Positions 1-7,723 of a DNA stretch of 43,188 bases are shown one piece after another; within the stretch, counting starts at the first letter, position 1, and each line of letters starts with the position of its first letter. Position numbers and translations under genes: made by a program. A model generated the notes under the pieces. The model made no database searches. It was not told the DNA's origin and saw only the letters and a program-made list of their open reading frames with translations. The stretch comes from UBA6049 sp965662345 (GTDB lineage: Bacteria > Bacteroidota > Bacteroidia > Flavobacteriales_G > Salibacteraceae), in contig CBFIHE010000018.1 in assembly GCA_965662345.1 (NCBI GenBank), positions 1 to 43,188 of the forward strand. The letters are read 5' to 3'.

Positions 1-239
1 GTTAAGTCTGCGACTGGAGTATTCAAGATACTCATATCGGCATTGCCAGTGAATAAATAGGATGTGAAGGCAAGCAAAAATATGATTGATAGAAACAGGA
101 AGAATAAGCCAACTGAATTTCTCACCTTGGGTGACGTGTAGGCTTTGGAGTCTTTGAATCGAGATTTTTTTTTCGATTTGCTTCCTTCTGTGTTCTTCGC
201 ACCAGAATCTTTTTGCTTTATGCTATTTCGTTTGGCCAT
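1..239 (-). CDS. ftsK: DNA translocase FtsK, N-terminal fragment cut by the window edge
   Basis: The reverse strand opens with ATG at 239 and stays open to the window edge (79 codons). The product begins MAKRNSIKQKDSG, is very rich in Lys/Ser/Arg for about 40 residues, then enters a hydrophobic segment (GLFFLFLSIIFLLAFTSYLF). A short basic cytoplasmic tail followed by the first of several membrane helices is how Bacteroidota FtsK proteins begin; the ATPase motor would lie outside the window. FtsK anchors at the division septum and pumps chromosome termini apart. The identification rests on the N-terminus only, so another basic-tailed membrane protein cannot be excluded. It is divergent from the HPt gene at 398. 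Confidence 0.6.
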   Translation of the reverse strand, partial: MAKRNSIKQKDSGAKNTEGSKSKKKSRFKDSKAYTSPKVRNSVGLFFLFLSIIFLLAFTSYLFTGNADMSILNTPVADL

Positions 240-369
240 GTATAGGCTTAGTCTGTATGTAGTTTAAGTAAAGTTCAAATTTAAAATTCGGATTTCGGTG
301 CTTTAGGTCTACAGAATGTAGTTTTCACCAATGTTACTAACAGTTTACGGTATGAATTCGAGGAATAAG

Positions 370-392
370 CGAACTTTTACTTTTAAAGTTCG
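370..392. repeat. Inverted repeat directly before the HPt start codon
   Basis: CGAACTTT at 370-377 pairs perfectly with AAAGTTCG at 385-392 around a 7-base loop (TACTTTT). The dyad ends five bases before the ATG at 398, so in RNA it would form a hairpin covering the ribosome-loading region. It could instead be an operator. There is no T tract, so a terminator is unlikely. Confidence 0.5.
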
Positions 393-397
393 TAAAA

Positions 398-739
398 ATG
401 TCTGACAAACTACACAACTTAGACTTTGTAAACTCCATGGCAGGAGGGAATCAAGACTTTATTAATCAGCTACTAACGCTTTTTGTAGACTCTGTGCCTG
501 AATCAATTGCATTGATTAATAAGCACTATGAGAACAATGATTTAGAGAACTTAGCCAAAGAGGCTCATAAATTAAAAAGCACTATCAATACGGTTCAAAT
601 CCCCTCGTTTATTGAAAAAATAAAGGAAATTGAAATGATTGGTAAAACAGGCCAAGACTTAGATAAGCTGCCAACGCTAATAGCAGAGTTTAATGATATT
701 ATGCCAAGAGCAGTAGAACAGGTGAAAGAATTGCTCTAA
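398..739 (+). CDS. Orphan histidine-phosphotransfer (HPt) domain protein
   Basis: A 113-residue protein consisting of a single HPt domain. The phosphorylatable histidine is His57 in the motif EAHKLKSTI, embedded in amphipathic helices typical of the four-helix HPt bundle. Such proteins relay phosphate between hybrid histidine kinases and response-regulator receivers in the cytoplasm. There is no kinase or receiver gene beside it, so its partners are unknown; the nearest kinase in the window, at 24882, is broken. A hairpin-forming inverted repeat sits immediately upstream of the start codon, and the gene is divergent from ftsK. Confidence 0.82.
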   Translation: MSDKLHNLDFVNSMAGGNQDFINQLLTLFVDSVPESIALINKHYENNDLENLAKEAHKLKSTINTVQIPSFIEKIKEIEMIGKTGQDLDKLPTLIAEFNDIMPRAVEQVKELL

Positions 740-749
740 ACGAAAAGCT

Positions 750-1635
750 TTAGGGTGCTATCACCACACCACTGTGTTTAAAGCCCTCTGCTTCAACGTG
801 CACCACATATTTCAGATGCTAGCTTTCTAGGCAGAGGAATAAAAAATTGAGAATCTGGTCCTTCTATAACTATAGTGGTGCGGAGAACCTGAATACCTTT
901 ATTGTCTATTAGAGTAATAGCAACTTCTCCTGTGCTAAAGCCTCTAAACTTCCAAAGCCATTCATTTCTGCGTAGCGGGTTGTCAAATGTGTAAGACCTT
1001 TTCTCCTCAGCATCATTTATTCCTGAGGAAAAGTAGGGCGATTCTACTGATCCAGCATCGCTTCTGTACCTTTGAATTCTAGAGTTGCCTATATAATCTG
1101 CTTGTAAAAAAAAGAATGGGGTTTGGCTACCCGAATCAACAGCTCCTGAGCCAAAAGCAGGAGAGAAAGAGGTTCCATTAATATCTTCGAATAGTTCTGA
1201 ATCGTTATACGGTTCAAATAGGTTATTGTATGATTCAACTGCATTACCTGAGGTTTGAAAGAACGAACGAGACGTTTGATTGATGGAATCGTAAAAGGAA
1301 TAACTCTCTGGAGCTACTACCAAGTTATTGGCCACTGTTATTCGATCAGAGTCTACAAAGGAGTTCTGAATTTTGATACCCTTGTTTGGATGAATGATGG
1401 TGTTATTTAAGACAAAGGTGTGTCCTAACTGGTTAGTATCTTCTTTATCTGATAAGTAAATGCCATGACCACCTGAGGCTCCTGTGTCATTTCTTCCAGC
1501 TTCATAAATTATGTTGTTATAAATGCGTTGACCAGTGAAACCAAATGATGTGATACCGTTTCCGTTGCCAAACGAAATACTTTTGCTATAGATATACGGA
1601 ATACAACCTGAGCCTATGGCAATACTGCTTGGCCT
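750..1635 (-). pseudogene. Remnant of a secreted parallel beta-helix protein with T9SS sorting domain
   Basis: The minus-strand frame ending at 793 stays open upstream to about 1635, where a TGA (1636-1638) closes it inside YjbQ sequence. There is no start codon or signal peptide, so the 5' end is missing. The upper half reads as right-handed beta-helix repeats (for example HGIYLSDKEDTNQLGHTF, VLNNTIIHPNKGIKIQNS). The lower half looks like a T9SS type A C-terminal domain (NPLRRNEWLWKFRG, GEVAITLIDNKGIQVL). Near 815-820 the frame breaks: the annotated frame ends LASEICGAR, but a neighbouring frame continues as YVVHVEAEGFKHSGVVIAP to a TAA at 750-752, which is what a T9SS tail should look like. 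So the gene has lost its front and carries a frameshift near its end. Confidence 0.75.
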
Positions 1636-1874
1636 TCATAAATATGTGTGTAGCCTGAGTCGTTCTCTGGTACCAATTTGTTGAATACATACTCCAGGTC
1701 TTCCCGCACTGAGGGATCTGTGTTTTCGTTAATGGCCAACGATGCTGAAGTATGTAAGATGAAGATATGAACTAAACCGATCTCTGGCAGCGGTGGAAGA
1801 TGAGCTTCAATTTCATGTGTAATAAGATGAAAGCCTCTGGTTTTAGGTTTGAGTTGCACAGATAACTGTTTCAT
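1614..1874 (-). pseudogene. Truncated YjbQ/UPF0047 family protein
   Basis: The 86 residues align well with the front of the YjbQ (UPF0047, secondary thiamine-phosphate synthase-like) family: KTRGFHLITHEIE, the FILHTSASLAINENTDPSVREDLE core, and LVPENDSGYTHIYEG. Family members usually run to about 135-145 residues and continue after YEG with a DDMPAH-type segment and a GTWQG-type C-terminus. Here the match stops at YEG, followed by QAVLP and a TAG at 1614-1616. The lost third contains conserved residues, so function is doubtful. The break coincides with the point where the beta-helix remnant begins. It lies 26 bases downstream of the membrane-protein gene at 1901, on the same strand. Confidence 0.8.
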
Positions 1875-1900
1875 GTGAACTAAGATAGCCGTTTAGCTCA

Positions 1901-2506
1901 TTAGAATGAATACGAAACACCAATTCCAGTTGATGATAGTTGAATATTTTCTAACAAAGCCGTCAGGTTTTCTATGCCGTGTTTGTGCAGGAGGTAGTAC
2001 AATACAGAATCAAACACCAACAAGAAGCCTCCCTGCAGAAGAAGCGCATTACCGTAACCTTCTAGCATTGCGGTATTCTTGCCGTTGGGAGCGTACCCTT
2101 TTAGGCCTAACCCGCCTATGATATAGGCAACATCCAGCCCTGCGTTAAATAGGAGAAGTTGTTCGATTTTCTGTTGCTCCGCTATGGATTCTGCAAGCGA
2201 CAAGCTGGAAGGGTCAACCTTACCTAACGTATACAAAGAAAAGCCTGCCAATCCCAGGTTAACGGTGTTCCAAAGTGCGTTTCCTTGATAGAAGTATTTA
2301 GTGGCACCAGCGGTTTGAGTAGATGCGATGCTTCCGCCTGCCAGGTTAATGAGCGCCCAAGACCCTAAAACGAGCATCCCCGTTTGGGTAGTCTTAATAC
2401 GCTTTGCGTTTATAGAAGTAAGCTCAGATGGTGCTTGCATTTGAGCCCAACCGGAGGAGGCGATAAGGAGAATAAAGACAATAAGAAGAAAGTTGATTTT
2501 TCCCAT
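1901..2506 (-). CDS. Conserved exported/membrane protein of unknown function
   Basis: This 201-residue protein has an N-terminal signal peptide ending in SSGWAQ, then several apolar helices (TGMLVLGSWALINLAGGSIA, WNTVNLGLAGFSLYTLG, a LLFNAGLDVAYIIGGLGL stretch and LLQGGFLLVFDSVLYYLLH). The overall look is of a small four-to-five-helix inner-membrane protein seen widely in Bacteroidota (I believe the DUF6992 group, not certain). I cannot assign a function. It is immediately upstream of the truncated yjbQ on the same strand and may once have been cotranscribed with it. Confidence 0.65.
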   Translation of the reverse strand: MGKINFLLIVFILLIASSGWAQMQAPSELTSINAKRIKTTQTGMLVLGSWALINLAGGSIASTQTAGATKYFYQGNALWNTVNLGLAGFSLYTLGKVDPSSLSLAESIAEQQKIEQLLLFNAGLDVAYIIGGLGLKGYAPNGKNTAMLEGYGNALLLQGGFLLVFDSVLYYLLHKHGIENLTALLENIQLSSTGIGVSYSF

Positions 2507-2536
2507 TTATAGAAAACAAAAAATTAGATACTTAGT

Positions 2537-2785
2537 TTATTGCCGCAAGAAAACGAGTTTAAATTCTTGTGCCCATTCTGTGCCTATTCCTTGTCAAAGT
2601 ATGGAGTCGCCAGATAAGGTTGCAAACCTTTGGCCATGATCTTCTTCACCTACATTGCTATCTAAGAATAAATGCTGGGAAGAAGTATCATACGTACATA
2701 CCCCAGTATTAACAACAATTGGTGAGCCACCAGTCTGAAACCTACCAATTACATCATGAATACGCTTAACCAGTTTGTTATCATA
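2537..2785 (-). pseudogene. Possible gene remnant in a 405-base gap
   Basis: The gap 2507-2911 has no intact gene. On the minus strand one frame is open from 2785 to a TGA shortly after a GDSIL segment, and the same frame continues beyond that stop (QGIGTEWAQEFKLVFLRQ) to a TAA at 2537-2539. The peptide looks protein-like (DNKLVKRIHDVIGRFQ, GGSPIVVNTGVCTYD, HLFLDSNVGEEDHGQRF). No start codon is visible and a TAG precedes the frame. The PIVVNTGVxTY stretch is faintly reminiscent of heparinase II/III-like lyases, but I cannot assign a family. The remainder of the gap (2786-2911) carries the feoA upstream region. Confidence 0.35.
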
Positions 2786-2863
2786 CTACCAACCATTCTG
2801 TCAAGATGACGAAAGAAAAGGGAAGTGCAGGACTACCTACTTTTAGGTATTAGTACCGTTAAG

Positions 2864-2878
2864 TGACAATTATCATCT
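2864..2878 (+). promoter_or_regulatory. Candidate Fur-type iron box upstream of feoA
   Basis: TGACAAT-T-ATCATCT resembles the 7-1-7 Fur consensus TGATAAT-N-ATTATCA at 11 of 14 positions. It lies about 35 bases before the feoA start and would overlap the upstream promoter region, where a repressor would act. The call is based on pattern similarity only; no Fur gene is in the window. Confidence 0.35.
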
Positions 2879-2899
2879 TTAGAATGGTTTTAAATAAGC

Positions 2900-2907
2900 T
2901 ATTTTTG
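2900..2907 (+). promoter_or_regulatory. Bacteroidota -7 promoter element for feoA
   Basis: TATTTTTG matches the Bacteroidota -7 consensus TAnnTTTG exactly. Nineteen bases upstream is TTT (2878-2880) in place of the usual TTG. The element ends only five bases before the ATG at 2912, so transcription would begin at or very near the first codon; either the message is leaderless or translation starts at the second ATG (2918). Confidence 0.4.
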
Positions 2908-2911
2908 AGCT

Positions 2912-3163
2912 ATGAACATGCCTGTAACTCTGCGCTTGTCTGATTTGAAACGAGGTCAGAAAGCAACCATAAAAGCGGTTGAAGAAGGCGCTATTACTGA
3001 GAAGTTGCTAGAAATGGGTTGCTTACCAGGTGAAGTGGTAAGTGTGGAACATATGGCACCACTTGGTGGTCCTATTGCCATTTCAGTAGTAGGTTATAAA
3101 TTCTCTTTGCGCAGAAGCGATGCTGTCCATGTAGTGGTAGATCAAGATTCCCTGCATAACTAG
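2912..3163 (+). CDS. feoA: Ferrous iron transport accessory protein FeoA
   Basis: An 83-residue SH3-like FeoA protein. The family features are the TLRLSDLKRGQKATI opening, the KLLEMGCLPGEVVSV segment, APLGGPIAISVVGYKFSLRRSDAVHV, and the expected size. FeoA is a small cytoplasmic partner of the FeoB ferrous-iron permease. The gene converges on feoB with about 90 bases between the stops, instead of preceding it in an operon as is usual, so the two are transcribed separately here. Met1 (2912) and Met3 (2918) are both possible starts; a -7 element immediately upstream favours a very short leader. A Fur-like sequence upstream hints at iron repression. Confidence 0.92.
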   Translation: MNMPVTLRLSDLKRGQKATIKAVEEGAITEKLLEMGCLPGEVVSVEHMAPLGGPIAISVVGYKFSLRRSDAVHVVVDQDSLHN

Positions 3164-3253
3164 CCAATTTCCAGTTTCTTCCACCAGAATTAATTGAAGT
3201 TCATTCGTGCTTTACTTTAAGTTCCATTGAATGAAGAAATGGGCTGAATTCTC

Positions 3254-5368
3254 TTAAATCAGTGATTGATACGTGATTAAGCTTGCGAAGTAGGCCAAGG
3301 CAGTGAGGTACACAAACTGTATAGTGGGCCATTTCCAACTATTGGTCTCTCTCTTAGTGATAGCCAACGTACTCATACATTGCATAGCAATTACAAAGAA
3401 AATGAGTAGTGAGGATGCTGTAGGAACACTCATTAAAGCTTTACCCGTAACTGGGTGAATCTCATGTTTCATTTGTTCTTGTAACTCAGCAATGTTGTCG
3501 GCCCCTCCTTCTACGCTGTAGAGAATACTCATGGTTCCCACAAAAACTTCTCGTGCTGCAAATGAAGTAATGATGGCAATTCCCATTTTCCAATCATAGC
3601 CCAATGGTCTAATTGCAGGTTCTATGAGTTGCCCCATTTGCCCAGCATACGAGGTTCCCAATAACTCGCTGTGCATGCGGGTTTCCAAGCTATCTGCTAA
3701 AGCTGGGTTTTGCTCCATCTGCTCTGCATAGGAATCTCGAACGGCCTGCATTTCATCTGACGGGCCAAATGTGGAGAGTACCCAAAGTACCATAGAAATG
3801 AGCAAAATAATTTTACCAGCTTCGGTTACAAACGTGAGTCCTTTTGAGTACATGGTAATACCTACGTTCCTCAATTTGGGAGCTCTGTAGGTTGGTAACT
3901 CTAAAATAAACGAGCTACTGAGCGTAGTCTTTAGCACCTTGTTAAATACCCAAGCTACTAACCCGCTAAGTACTAGGCCTAACAAGTAAAGCCCTAACAT
4001 GAATAGACCTTGCAGGCTGATGATGCCCAACACATAATCATCAGGCACAATGAATCCTACTAAGAAGATGTAAACGGGGAGTCTTGCAGAGCAACTCATT
4101 AGCGGTGTAACCATTATGGTTATGAGTCTTTCTTTCCAGTCTTCTATGCTTCTGGTAGACATAATTGCAGGCACGGCACAAGCAAATCCACTTACCAATG
4201 GAACTACGCTTTTACCGTTCATTCCAACGGCTCGCAATAACCTGTCGTTCAAGAAGCTTACACGAGCCATGTAGCCCGTTTCTTCTAGTATTTCAATGAG
4301 TCCGAATAGAATCATGATTTGCGGAACGAAAATCACAACACCAGCTATTCCAGCAATAATACCCTCTACAATAAAATCTGTAATGAGCCCTGCAGGTAGA
4401 ACAGATTGAGCCAGTTCTGCCAAGCCTCCCATTCCAGCATCTATCCAATCCATGGGGATGGTAGCCAAAGTGAATACGGCTTGAAAAACCACAAAAAATA
4501 CAGCAAAGAAAATGGCATATCCCCAAATAGGATGGGTGAGGTAGCGATCTAGTTTGGCGGTAAGTGCAAGCGGACCACTTTCTTCGTGAACTAAGGCTTG
4601 AACTTGAGACAATAACGGACCAATGGTTCGGTAACGCTCAGAAATTTCAAGAATGTCTAGTTCCTTTGCATTGAGGCTTCCTTCTTTAAAAACTCCTGAA
4701 ATATTCTTAGTCTTTGACTCTAACCAGGGGTATTTATTTGCATTTACGGCCTGTTTGAAGGTGGCATAATTTGTTTGACCTTCTATGATTGCTTCTAGTT
4801 TGGCAAATGCAGTTGCATTTAGACCTCTAGGAGATTTGTAAAACTGAGTTTCTCCTACTTTGGCATCTAACATCCGGTTCTTAAAGCCATCTAACCCTTT
4901 TTTGTGTTTCGCATTAATTGCAGAAAGAGGTACGCCTAGCAAGGTTTCTAAACGATCTGTGTCAATAGAAATGCCACTTTTTTCGGCAACATCATGCATG
5001 TTGAGGGCAATAACAGTGGGTAACCCAAGATCTATGATTTGCGTTGCGAGGAATAGATTACGCTTGAGATTAGAAGCATCTAAAACCAACACAATCATAT
5101 CTGGATGAAGTGCATTGGACGTATTCATAAGTACCTCGCAAGAAACTTGCTCATCTGCAGATTTTGGAGATAAACTGTAAATTCCAGGCAAGTCTATCAG
5201 CTGTGCATCAATGCCATCATTACAGCGATATTTACCTGTTTTTTTATCTACGGTAACCCCAGGGAAGTTTCCCACTTTTTGATTCATACCCGTTAGGGCA
5301 TTGAATAATGAAGTCTTACCCGCGTTGGGATTTCCTACAAGAGCTATGTTGCGCAGCGCTTTTTGCAT
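3254..5368 (-). CDS. feoB: Ferrous iron transport protein FeoB
   Basis: About 704 residues from the ATG at 5368. The N-terminal GTPase carries G1 GNPNAGKTS, G3 DLPG (LIDLPGIYSL) and G4-like NMHD, followed by the helical FeoI region and a polytopic membrane part with the two Gate motifs (the GYMARVSFLNDRLLRAVGMNG region and a second half ending in GTMSILYS and SSLLIFFVIAMQCMSTLAIT). FeoB moves Fe2+ across the inner membrane. The frame extends upstream to a TTG at 5407, but those 13 residues are not FeoB-like and a promoter-like element (5378-5407) overlaps them, so 5368 is chosen. FeoA is encoded convergently next door. Confidence 0.95.
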   Translation of the reverse strand: MQKALRNIALVGNPNAGKTSLFNALTGMNQKVGNFPGVTVDKKTGKYRCNDGIDAQLIDLPGIYSLSPKSADEQVSCEVLMNTSNALHPDMIVLVLDASNLKRNLFLATQIIDLGLPTVIALNMHDVAEKSGISIDTDRLETLLGVPLSAINAKHKKGLDGFKNRMLDAKVGETQFYKSPRGLNATAFAKLEAIIEGQTNYATFKQAVNANKYPWLESKTKNISGVFKEGSLNAKELDILEISERYRTIGPLLSQVQALVHEESGPLALTAKLDRYLTHPIWGYAIFFAVFFVVFQAVFTLATIPMDWIDAGMGGLAELAQSVLPAGLITDFIVEGIIAGIAGVVIFVPQIMILFGLIEILEETGYMARVSFLNDRLLRAVGMNGKSVVPLVSGFACAVPAIMSTRSIEDWKERLITIMVTPLMSCSARLPVYIFLVGFIVPDDYVLGIISLQGLFMLGLYLLGLVLSGLVAWVFNKVLKTTLSSSFILELPTYRAPKLRNVGITMYSKGLTFVTEAGKIILLISMVLWVLSTFGPSDEMQAVRDSYAEQMEQNPALADSLETRMHSELLGTSYAGQMGQLIEPAIRPLGYDWKMGIAIITSFAAREVFVGTMSILYSVEGGADNIAELQEQMKHEIHPVTGKALMSVPTASSLLIFFVIAMQCMSTLAITKRETNSWKWPTIQFVYLTALAYFASLITYQSLI

Positions 5369-5377
5369 GAATAGTTC

Positions 5378-5407
5378 AAAAATGCGGCTTGTGGTTGAGT
5401 TGCACAA
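5378..5407 (-). promoter_or_regulatory. Candidate Bacteroidota promoter for feoB
   Basis: Read on the minus strand, TTG (5407-5405) is followed after 20 bases by CATTTTTG (5385-5378), one mismatch from the TAnnTTTG -7 consensus with good spacing. It lies just before the ATG at 5368 and inside the longer alternative reading frame, which supports the shorter feoB start. Confidence 0.4.
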
Positions 5408-5443
5408 TACCTAACCATGGGTATTGGCATCAATCTGATAAGA

Positions 5444-7720
5444 TTACTGTTGTTCGAGTAATTTTATTAGAATCTCTGTGCTTTTTTCATTCTCTGGTTC
5501 GTAAACAGATTTGTAAATCCGCTTTTTCTCCCTGTTAGATAGATGCCAGCTTAACGCTATGTTGTCTTGCTCTGTTCGTTTCAACTGATAGTTGATTACG
5601 CTAATCTTGTCTTTGAGCAATCCACTCATGTGCATGAGCATTTCATCTTGGTTGAAAGACTGTATTGTAAGGTAATTGTCTGATACTACTTGAATGGGCC
5701 TAGTAAACGACTCCACCAAAGAACGGTTAGCATGTGACTTTATGTCTACTGTTTTATAGCGATCTCGTATTTGAATGATTACTACACCACTGGTGTTTTC
5801 GTTAATCCAATCTAAAAAATGAGTAATGTAACGCAGGGTATGTTGTGTGCCATAGTTATCTCGTATTCCAGCATCCATAACTTCTGTTTGAGGAGTAGTG
5901 GGGAGCAGCACATTGGGTAAAACGTAAAAGAAGGTAGCGTTCATTCGCAAAGCCGATAAAAAGCTCAAGCTATCTGGACTTTGGTCTTTTAAAAGTTGCC
6001 TGTAATCAACACTTTCTACCATGCCAACGTGGTTGAGGTTATCTAGGTAATCTGTTTGCGTTAGGTATGATACTGGTAAATCTGCTATGAGCAACTTTCT
6101 ACCGTCATTGGTTATAGTAGGGGCCATTAACATTAATGGTATATCTGCTTCTAATACAGGTTTACGGTAATCTGCCATGCGCTTGTTGAGCGCATAATCT
6201 GTATTGATACTCAGTTGTCGCTCAAAAGCATAACCCCTATCTTTTGTGTAGGAATACCCTGCAAAATCAAATTGTCGAATACGTAGCAGCCAGTCATGTA
6301 GGGAAAAGTTTAGCGCAACCGCATTCAATAAATCGTTGGTGATGTTATTGAAATAGCTAGGATTAGTGGGTTGAATTCTTGCGTCTGTGATCTGTTGAAA
6401 GTTTAGCTCTCTAAAATAAGCAGCGCCTATCATACCCCCTGAAGAGCCAGTAATAAAATGGGCTCTATGCATAAGGGTGCCATTTGTAATGCTATCTAGA
6501 TGCTGCATAACTCGCATAGACCAAGCCGCAGCGCGTAGGCCTCCACCACTGCAGTTTAGTATAATCAGTTTTGGTTTTTTTGCATAGAGTGAGTCATTGT
6601 TCAACTTCCAGTTATTTAGTGAATTCTCGGCCAATTTGGAATCCTTTATTATTTGATTCGTATCTCTTGAAAATCCTTTGATTTTGGCATTGGAGTACGC
6701 TGTAGGGTGGTTGTAATTTAAACCATAGGCAAAGCTGTGGAATGAATACTGTGGCAGAGAAGAGATGAAATTATAGCTTAAAATGAGTACAACAAAAACG
6801 ACAGTACTCCAGCCCTTCAGCCATGAGTAAATGGCGCTTACGAGCATGAGAATCATGGTTAACATGAGTACCATACTAGCAGCAGCAGGAAGCTTGAATA
6901 GGGGCGTCTCTCTGTAAAAACCAAAAAATAGAATAGAGGCAATAGTCAATAGTTCAAAAACCGTTGCATTTATGTGGTTTTGAGCAAATACAGTTCGCAA
7001 CATTTCACCATCATAATGCCCAATATCCCTCGCTAAAGAGATCCGCCAAGGAGAAGAGATATAGCTCATAACTTTCCATTCTCGCTTCTTGCTAATAACT
7101 CCATACCATTTTTCATGCTTGCTAAAAACAGTACGAACAGGTCTTGCTTTGTGGCTCTCATCTCTTATTTTGAGGTCACCAAAAAGCTTGTAAACGTTCT
7201 TATTCGTAGATAAAAAGTAGAACAGCGCAATGAAAGCAAATAGCGCGATTCCGCTAAGAATGCCTAAAATATTAAGTGCAATAGTACTTGAGCTCAGCAA
7301 CTCTTCATGCCTCTGATAAGAAATCAACTCTTTGAAATACAATACAAAGAAAATTCCTGGAATGATTAGGTTGTTCAATGAATACTTATAGAACGGTCTG
7401 TTTAATGTGGCTAGAAGTGGAAACTTGATTCCATTGAGTGCATAACTGGCTAGATTGAAGGATACCAAAAGCCCTCCAAGTGCAAAGCCAATGATAAAGT
7501 GCGCACTAAACCCGGGTGTTCCCATATACTCAGGGTAGAGGAAGAGGTTGTATGCTCCGTATTTGTAGAGAAAGTTACCAGTGATGATACCCGATAAAAA
7601 CAGCCATGTTAAAAGCAATAAGTGATTTGACTTAAGATGAACCCAAACCAACTGAAAAGGGAAGAAGTAGAGTACTCTCTTCCATCTTTCTTTTGTGCTC
7701 ACGAGTTGCGCTTTAGACAT
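5444..7720 (-). CDS. Membrane-anchored patatin-like phospholipase
   Basis: A 758-residue protein with two parts. Residues about 25-320 contain several hydrophobic helices (around 33-55, 70-92, 115-135, 148-170, 255-275, 280-300, 304-320). The C-terminal half is a patatin-type lipid acyl hydrolase: oxyanion loop SGGGLR (392-396), nucleophile elbow GSSGG with Ser427, and catalytic Asp in DAG (Asp616). All catalytic elements are present, so it is probably an active serine lipase acting on membrane lipids at the inner membrane. The start is an ATG that follows the upstream ureohydrolase stop by a few bases, suggesting cotranscription. Substrate and physiological role cannot be read from the sequence. 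Confidence 0.82.
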   Translation of the reverse strand: MSKAQLVSTKERWKRVLYFFPFQLVWVHLKSNHLLLLTWLFLSGIITGNFLYKYGAYNLFLYPEYMGTPGFSAHFIIGFALGGLLVSFNLASYALNGIKFPLLATLNRPFYKYSLNNLIIPGIFFVLYFKELISYQRHEELLSSSTIALNILGILSGIALFAFIALFYFLSTNKNVYKLFGDLKIRDESHKARPVRTVFSKHEKWYGVISKKREWKVMSYISSPWRISLARDIGHYDGEMLRTVFAQNHINATVFELLTIASILFFGFYRETPLFKLPAAASMVLMLTMILMLVSAIYSWLKGWSTVVFVVLILSYNFISSLPQYSFHSFAYGLNYNHPTAYSNAKIKGFSRDTNQIIKDSKLAENSLNNWKLNNDSLYAKKPKLIILNCSGGGLRAAAWSMRVMQHLDSITNGTLMHRAHFITGSSGGMIGAAYFRELNFQQITDARIQPTNPSYFNNITNDLLNAVALNFSLHDWLLRIRQFDFAGYSYTKDRGYAFERQLSINTDYALNKRMADYRKPVLEADIPLMLMAPTITNDGRKLLIADLPVSYLTQTDYLDNLNHVGMVESVDYRQLLKDQSPDSLSFLSALRMNATFFYVLPNVLLPTTPQTEVMDAGIRDNYGTQHTLRYITHFLDWINENTSGVVIIQIRDRYKTVDIKSHANRSLVESFTRPIQVVSDNYLTIQSFNQDEMLMHMSGLLKDKISVINYQLKRTEQDNIALSWHLSNREKKRIYKSVYEPENEKSTEILIKLLEQQ

Positions 7721-7723
7721 GCC

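Noticed and set aside
2786..2911. Small RNA or riboswitch upstream of feoA
   Set aside because: No stable long structure or known riboswitch core is visible; the promoter and a possible Fur site explain the region.
4293..4526. Cysteine-rich 77-residue minus-strand frame
   Set aside because: It lies wholly inside feoB in another frame; the Cys/Trp/His richness is a by-product of that reading frame.
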